From contig MGWJ01000059.1 of NCBI GenBank assembly GCA_001800945.1, positions 1 through 8,182 of the forward strand: 8,182 nt of DNA. Direction: 5' to 3'. The position numbers were made by a program, and so were the translations under genes. Shown in pieces: positions 5,405 through 8,182 of this stretch; position 1 is the stretch's first letter, and the number at the start of each line of letters is the position of its first letter. Below the pieces are notes generated by a model, which worked only from the letters and a program-made list of their open reading frames with translations, was not told where the DNA came from and searched no databases. Source of the stretch: Flavobacteria bacterium RIFCSPLOWO2_12_FULL_31_7. Its GTDB lineage: Bacteria > Bacteroidota > Bacteroidia > Flavobacteriales > Flavobacteriaceae.

Positions 5405-6361
5405 TTAAAATATTTTTCCGGCAATTGCTTTAATATTTTCAGCTTTACCCATTGAATAATAATGCAAGACTGGTATTCCAGCTGCCACCAATTCTGCGCT
5501 TTGTTGAATACACCATTCAATTCCAATTTGTTTTACCGCTTCATTATCTTTTGCTTTAACCACTTCCATAATTAAATCGTCTGGTAATTCTAAACTGAAT
5601 CGATGCGGAATTAAATTCAATTGTTTTTTGGTTGCAATAGGTTTCAATCCTGGAATAATTGGAACGGTAATTCCGGCTGCTCGGCATTTATCTACAAAAT
5701 CGAAGAATTTCTTATTATCGAAAAACATTTGCGTGATAATATAATCTGCTCCGTTTTTAATTTTTTGCTTTAAGAAATGAATGTCGCTATCTAAACTTGG
5801 CGCTTCCATGTGCTTTTCGGGATAACCCGCCACACCAATACAAAAATCCGTTTGAGATGAATTTTGCAAATCGGCATCTAAATAAATTCCGTTATTTAAA
5901 TCGTTAATTTGAGAAACCAATTCGGATGCAAAAGCATGACCTTCTTTTTCTGGTTTGAAGTAAATTTCACTTTTCACTGCGTCACCACGAAGCGCCACTA
6001 CATTATTAATTCCTAAGAAATCTAAGTCGATTAATAAATTCTCTGTATCTTCTTTCGTAAAGCCACCACATAAAATATGAGGAATCGCATCTACATTATA
6101 TTTATTCTGAATTCCAGCACAAATTCCAACTGTTCCTGGGCGTTTTTTTACGATTTTCTTTTGTAATAAACCGCTTGGTAATTCTTTAAATTCGTATTCT
6201 TCACGATGATAAGTCACATCAATAAACGGAGGGTTGAATTCCATTAATGGATCGATACTATCAAAAATAGATTGAATATTTTGTCCTTTTAAAGGAGGAA
6301 GAATCTCGAAAGAAAACAAAGGTTTTCCGTTGGCTTTTTCTATATGTTGCGTTACTTTCAT
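5405..6361 (-). CDS. metF: Methylenetetrahydrofolate reductase (NAD(P)H), FAD-dependent
   Basis: A 318-residue, full-length MTHFR TIM barrel of bacterial MetF size. It reduces 5,10-methylene-THF to 5-methyl-THF with FAD, supplying the methyl group for methionine synthesis. Visible family motifs are FSFEILPP (residues 16-23, with E19 at the catalytic Glu position), DVTYH (47-51), HILCGG with a following NVVALRGD segment (the Asp near the flavin), IGVAGYPEKH in the middle, ITQMFFD and IIPGLKP. The C-terminus ends normally in a short helix. The gene follows metH by 64 nt on the same strand, so the two are probably co-transcribed and the product feeds its neighbour directly. No clear hairpin with a T run follows the stop. 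Any SAM- or cobalamin-responsive leader of this operon would lie upstream of metH, outside the window. Confidence 0.97.
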   Translation of the reverse strand: MKVTQHIEKANGKPLFSFEILPPLKGQNIQSIFDSIDPLMEFNPPFIDVTYHREEYEFKELPSGLLQKKIVKKRPGTVGICAGIQNKYNVDAIPHILCGGFTKEDTENLLIDLDFLGINNVVALRGDAVKSEIYFKPEKEGHAFASELVSQINDLNNGIYLDADLQNSSQTDFCIGVAGYPEKHMEAPSLDSDIHFLKQKIKNGADYIITQMFFDNKKFFDFVDKCRAAGITVPIIPGLKPIATKKQLNLIPHRFSLELPDDLIMEVVKAKDNEAVKQIGIEWCIQQSAELVAAGIPVLHYYSMGKAENIKAIAGKIF

Positions 6362-6375
6362 ATTTTTTATTTCAG

Positions 6376-6419
6376 GTTTAAGGTTACAGGTTGTTAACTT
6401 TCAACTTGAAACTTTAAAC
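6376..6419. repeat. Imperfect inverted repeat between metH and metF
   Basis: Arms of 18 nt (6376-6393 and 6402-6419) pair at 15 of 18 positions around an 8-nt loop. The right arm is built of the motif CAACTTGAAACTTTAAAC and the left arm is its degenerate complement. The repeat nearly fills the 64-nt intercistronic gap. In the metH-metF mRNA it would form an AU-rich hairpin without a T run, more likely a processing or stability element, or a decayed dispersed repeat, than a terminator. Confidence 0.5.
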
Positions 6420-6425
6420 AAATTT

Positions 6426-8182
6426 TTAATCTGCTATATTCGGGGCTAACCATTTTTCGGCTTGTTCAATACTTATATTTCTTCTTTTGGCGTAATCTGT
6501 GATTTGGTCTTTTTTAATTTTTCCTAATCCGAAATATTTACTTTTTTCATTCGCAAAATAATAACCTGAAACCGAAGCGGCTGGCCACATCGCCATACTT
6601 TCTGTAAGTCTAACTCCTATTTCTTTTTCAACATCTAACAAATGCCACAATGTTGCTTTTTCTAAATGATCTGGACATGCAGGATAACCTGGCGCTGGAC
6701 GAATTCCTTTATAATCTTCCTTAATTAATTCGTGGTTTGATAAATTTTCATCTGAAGCATAACCCCAAATTTCTTTTCGAACTTTTAAGTGTAAATATTC
6801 GGCGAAAGCTTCCGCTAGTCTGTCGCCCAATGCCTTGGTTAAAATGGAATTGTAATCATCTAGTTGACTTTCAAATTCTGCTGCTTTTTCATCTACACCA
6901 AAACCTGTTGTGACACAAAAACAACCCATATAATCTTGTTTTCCACTTTCTTTTGGAGCGATAAAATCAGCCAAAGCGATATTTGGCGCACCAACTGTTT
7001 TTTGAGATTGTTGTCTCAAAGTCAGAAGTTGGAAGCTGGAAGCTGGAAGATTCACTTCAATATCATCATCATTAACCGTATTTGCTGGGAAAATTCCTAA
7101 AACACCTTTTGCAGTGAACCATTTTTCAGAAATAATTTGAGACAACATTTTTTGTGCATCTTTATATAAATCTGACGCTTGTTCGCCTACAATTTCATCT
7201 GTTAAAATGGCTGGAAATTTCCCAAACAATTCCCACGATTGAAAAAATGGTGTCCAGTCGATAAAGTCAACCAATTCTGAAAGTTCTACCTCAACAGTTT
7301 TTGTTCCAATAAAATTTGGTTGTACAGGCTGATAATTTTCCCAATCAATTTTAAATTTATTTTTACGTGCTTCTTCAATCGTTAAGAAATTTTTCTCGCG
7401 ACTTCTGTTTAAATAACCTTCTCTTAAAGTATCATATTCTTTGCATAAAGCGATTGAAAAAGCTGATTTTGTTTCAGTATTTAATAAATTCGAAGCTACA
7501 GTTACCGCTCTTGACGCATCGTTTACGTGAACCACAGTTGCTTCATATTCAGGAGCAATTTTTACAGCCGTATGCGCACGAGAAGTTGTGGCACCACCTA
7601 TCATTACTGGAATTTTTATGTTTAATTTATCCATTTCTTTGGCTAAATACACCATTTCGTCTAACGATGGCGTGATTAAACCGCTTAAACCGATAATATC
7701 AACATTTTCTTTTACGGCAGTTTCGATAATTTTTTCTGGCGGAACCATTACTCCTAAATCGATGATTTCGAAATTATTACACGCTAAAACTACAGAAACG
7801 ATGTTTTTCCCAATATCGTGAACGTCGCCTTTTACTGTCGCCATTAACACTTTTCCTGCTGATGACGATGCTGTTGAATCTTTTTCTGCTTCAATAAATG
7901 GCAGTAAATAGGCAACCGCTTTTTTCATTACTCTGGCGGATTTTACAACTTGCGGCAAGAACATTTTTCCACTTCCGAATAAATCACCCACTACATTCAT
8001 TCCGTTCATTAAATTGATTTCAATCACTTCGATGGCTTTTTTAGCGTTTAATCGAGCTTCTTCTACATCAATTTCAATAAATTCGTCAATTCCTTTTACT
8101 AAAGAATGTGTTAATCTTTCTTGAACCGATTCGTTTCTCCATTCTGCGATTGCTTTTTCGTTGGATTTTACATCGCCTTTAA
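6426..8182 (-). CDS. metH: Cobalamin-dependent methionine synthase, C-terminal part (5' end beyond window)
   Basis: The frame is open to the right edge (last whole codon starts at 8180), giving 584 residues of a larger protein. MetH transfers the methyl group from 5-methyl-THF to homocysteine through cob(I)alamin. Domains seen in order: the end of the pterin domain with the B12 cap four-helix bundle (EWRNESVQERL, LVKGIDEFIE, NVVGDLFGSGKMFLPQVVKSAR); the B12-binding Rossmann domain with DVHDIG (axial His at 7818-7820), GLSGLITPS and MIGGATTS; and the AdoMet reactivation domain with RPAPGYPACPDH, LTESMAMWPAASVSGYYF and a C-terminal WLAPN. The homocysteine and pterin-binding parts are not visible. 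In many Bacteroidota the homocysteine domain is a separate gene upstream, which cannot be tested here. A heptamer repeat at 7025-7052 lies within the reactivation domain. A GTG at 8027 is an internal codon, not a start. Confidence 0.97.
   Translation of the reverse strand, partial: KGDVKSNEKAIAEWRNESVQERLTHSLVKGIDEFIEIDVEEARLNAKKAIEVIEINLMNGMNVVGDLFGSGKMFLPQVVKSARVMKKAVAYLLPFIEAEKDSTASSSAGKVLMATVKGDVHDIGKNIVSVVLACNNFEIIDLGVMVPPEKIIETAVKENVDIIGLSGLITPSLDEMVYLAKEMDKLNIKIPVMIGGATTSRAHTAVKIAPEYEATVVHVNDASRAVTVASNLLNTETKSAFSIALCKEYDTLREGYLNRSREKNFLTIEEARKNKFKIDWENYQPVQPNFIGTKTVEVELSELVDFIDWTPFFQSWELFGKFPAILTDEIVGEQASDLYKDAQKMLSQIISEKWFTAKGVLGIFPANTVNDDDIEVNLPASSFQLLTLRQQSQKTVGAPNIALADFIAPKESGKQDYMGCFCVTTGFGVDEKAAEFESQLDDYNSILTKALGDRLAEAFAEYLHLKVRKEIWGYASDENLSNHELIKEDYKGIRPAPGYPACPDHLEKATLWHLLDVEKEIGVRLTESMAMWPAASVSGYYFANEKSKYFGLGKIKKDQITDYAKRRNISIEQAEKWLAPNIAD
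7025..7052. repeat. Heptamer tandem repeat inside metH
   Basis: Four consecutive heptamers GAAGTTG, GAAGCTG, GAAGCTG, GAAGATT run in register within the metH coding sequence. Read on the coding strand they contribute to the peptide LPASSFQLL between the conserved DDDIEV and TLRQQ segments of the reactivation domain. This is a variable loop in MetH, and the frame is maintained. Confidence 0.7.

Noticed and set aside
8025..8027. GTG at 8027 as the start of a short methionine synthase.
   Set aside because: The frame remains open to the window edge with clear MetH cap-domain sequence upstream, so this is an internal Val codon.

Overview
The window looks like chromosomal DNA from a Flavobacterium-type member of the Bacteroidota. 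The sequence is strongly AT-rich. Several genes are preceded by the Bacteroidota -7 promoter motif TAnnTTTG rather than by Shine-Dalgarno sites. One gene closely resembles the gliding-motility ABC ATPase GldA, and the intergenic regions carry GCCACGAATT-type palindromic repeats of a kind I associate with flavobacterial genomes. Species cannot be fixed from the sequence.

Layout, left to right. (1) Positions 25-147, minus strand: a -7 promoter motif, about 100 nt without a convincing ORF but with complementary ends, and a strong intrinsic terminator. This is a possible small RNA gene. (2) 156-839, minus: a divergent short-chain dehydrogenase/reductase (SDR) with Ile where the catalytic Tyr should be. 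(3) 992-2998, minus: a two-gene operon encoding a TetR-like regulator followed by an ABC1/AarF/UbiB-family kinase. It is flanked by two related imperfect palindromic repeats (858-950 and 3126-3232). (4) 3312-3998, plus: gldA, the only plus-strand gene, short by roughly 70 residues at the C-terminal side compared with the GldA family as I remember it. The 313 bases between the TetR-like gene and gldA hold two divergent promoters and repeat copy B. (5) 4130-5257, minus: two tandem paralogous genes for small exported TPR-like proteins of unknown function, each followed by its own terminator. The downstream copy is interrupted by an in-frame TAA at the codon where its sister has Tyr. (6) 5405-8182, minus: metF and the C-terminal part of cobalamin-dependent methionine synthase (metH), which runs off the right edge. 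They are 64 nt apart and almost certainly co-transcribed.

How the genes work together: metH and metF form the methyl branch of one-carbon metabolism, with MetF making 5-methyl-THF and MetH using it to methylate homocysteine. The TetR-like protein and the ABC1 kinase are translationally close and probably co-regulated; the SDR may belong to the same unit. I see no defence system, CRISPR array, phage or insertion sequence. The points most worth checking are the possible small RNA at the left end, the interrupted tandem paralog, the Tyr-less SDR, the shortened GldA, and the heptamer tandem repeat inside metH.
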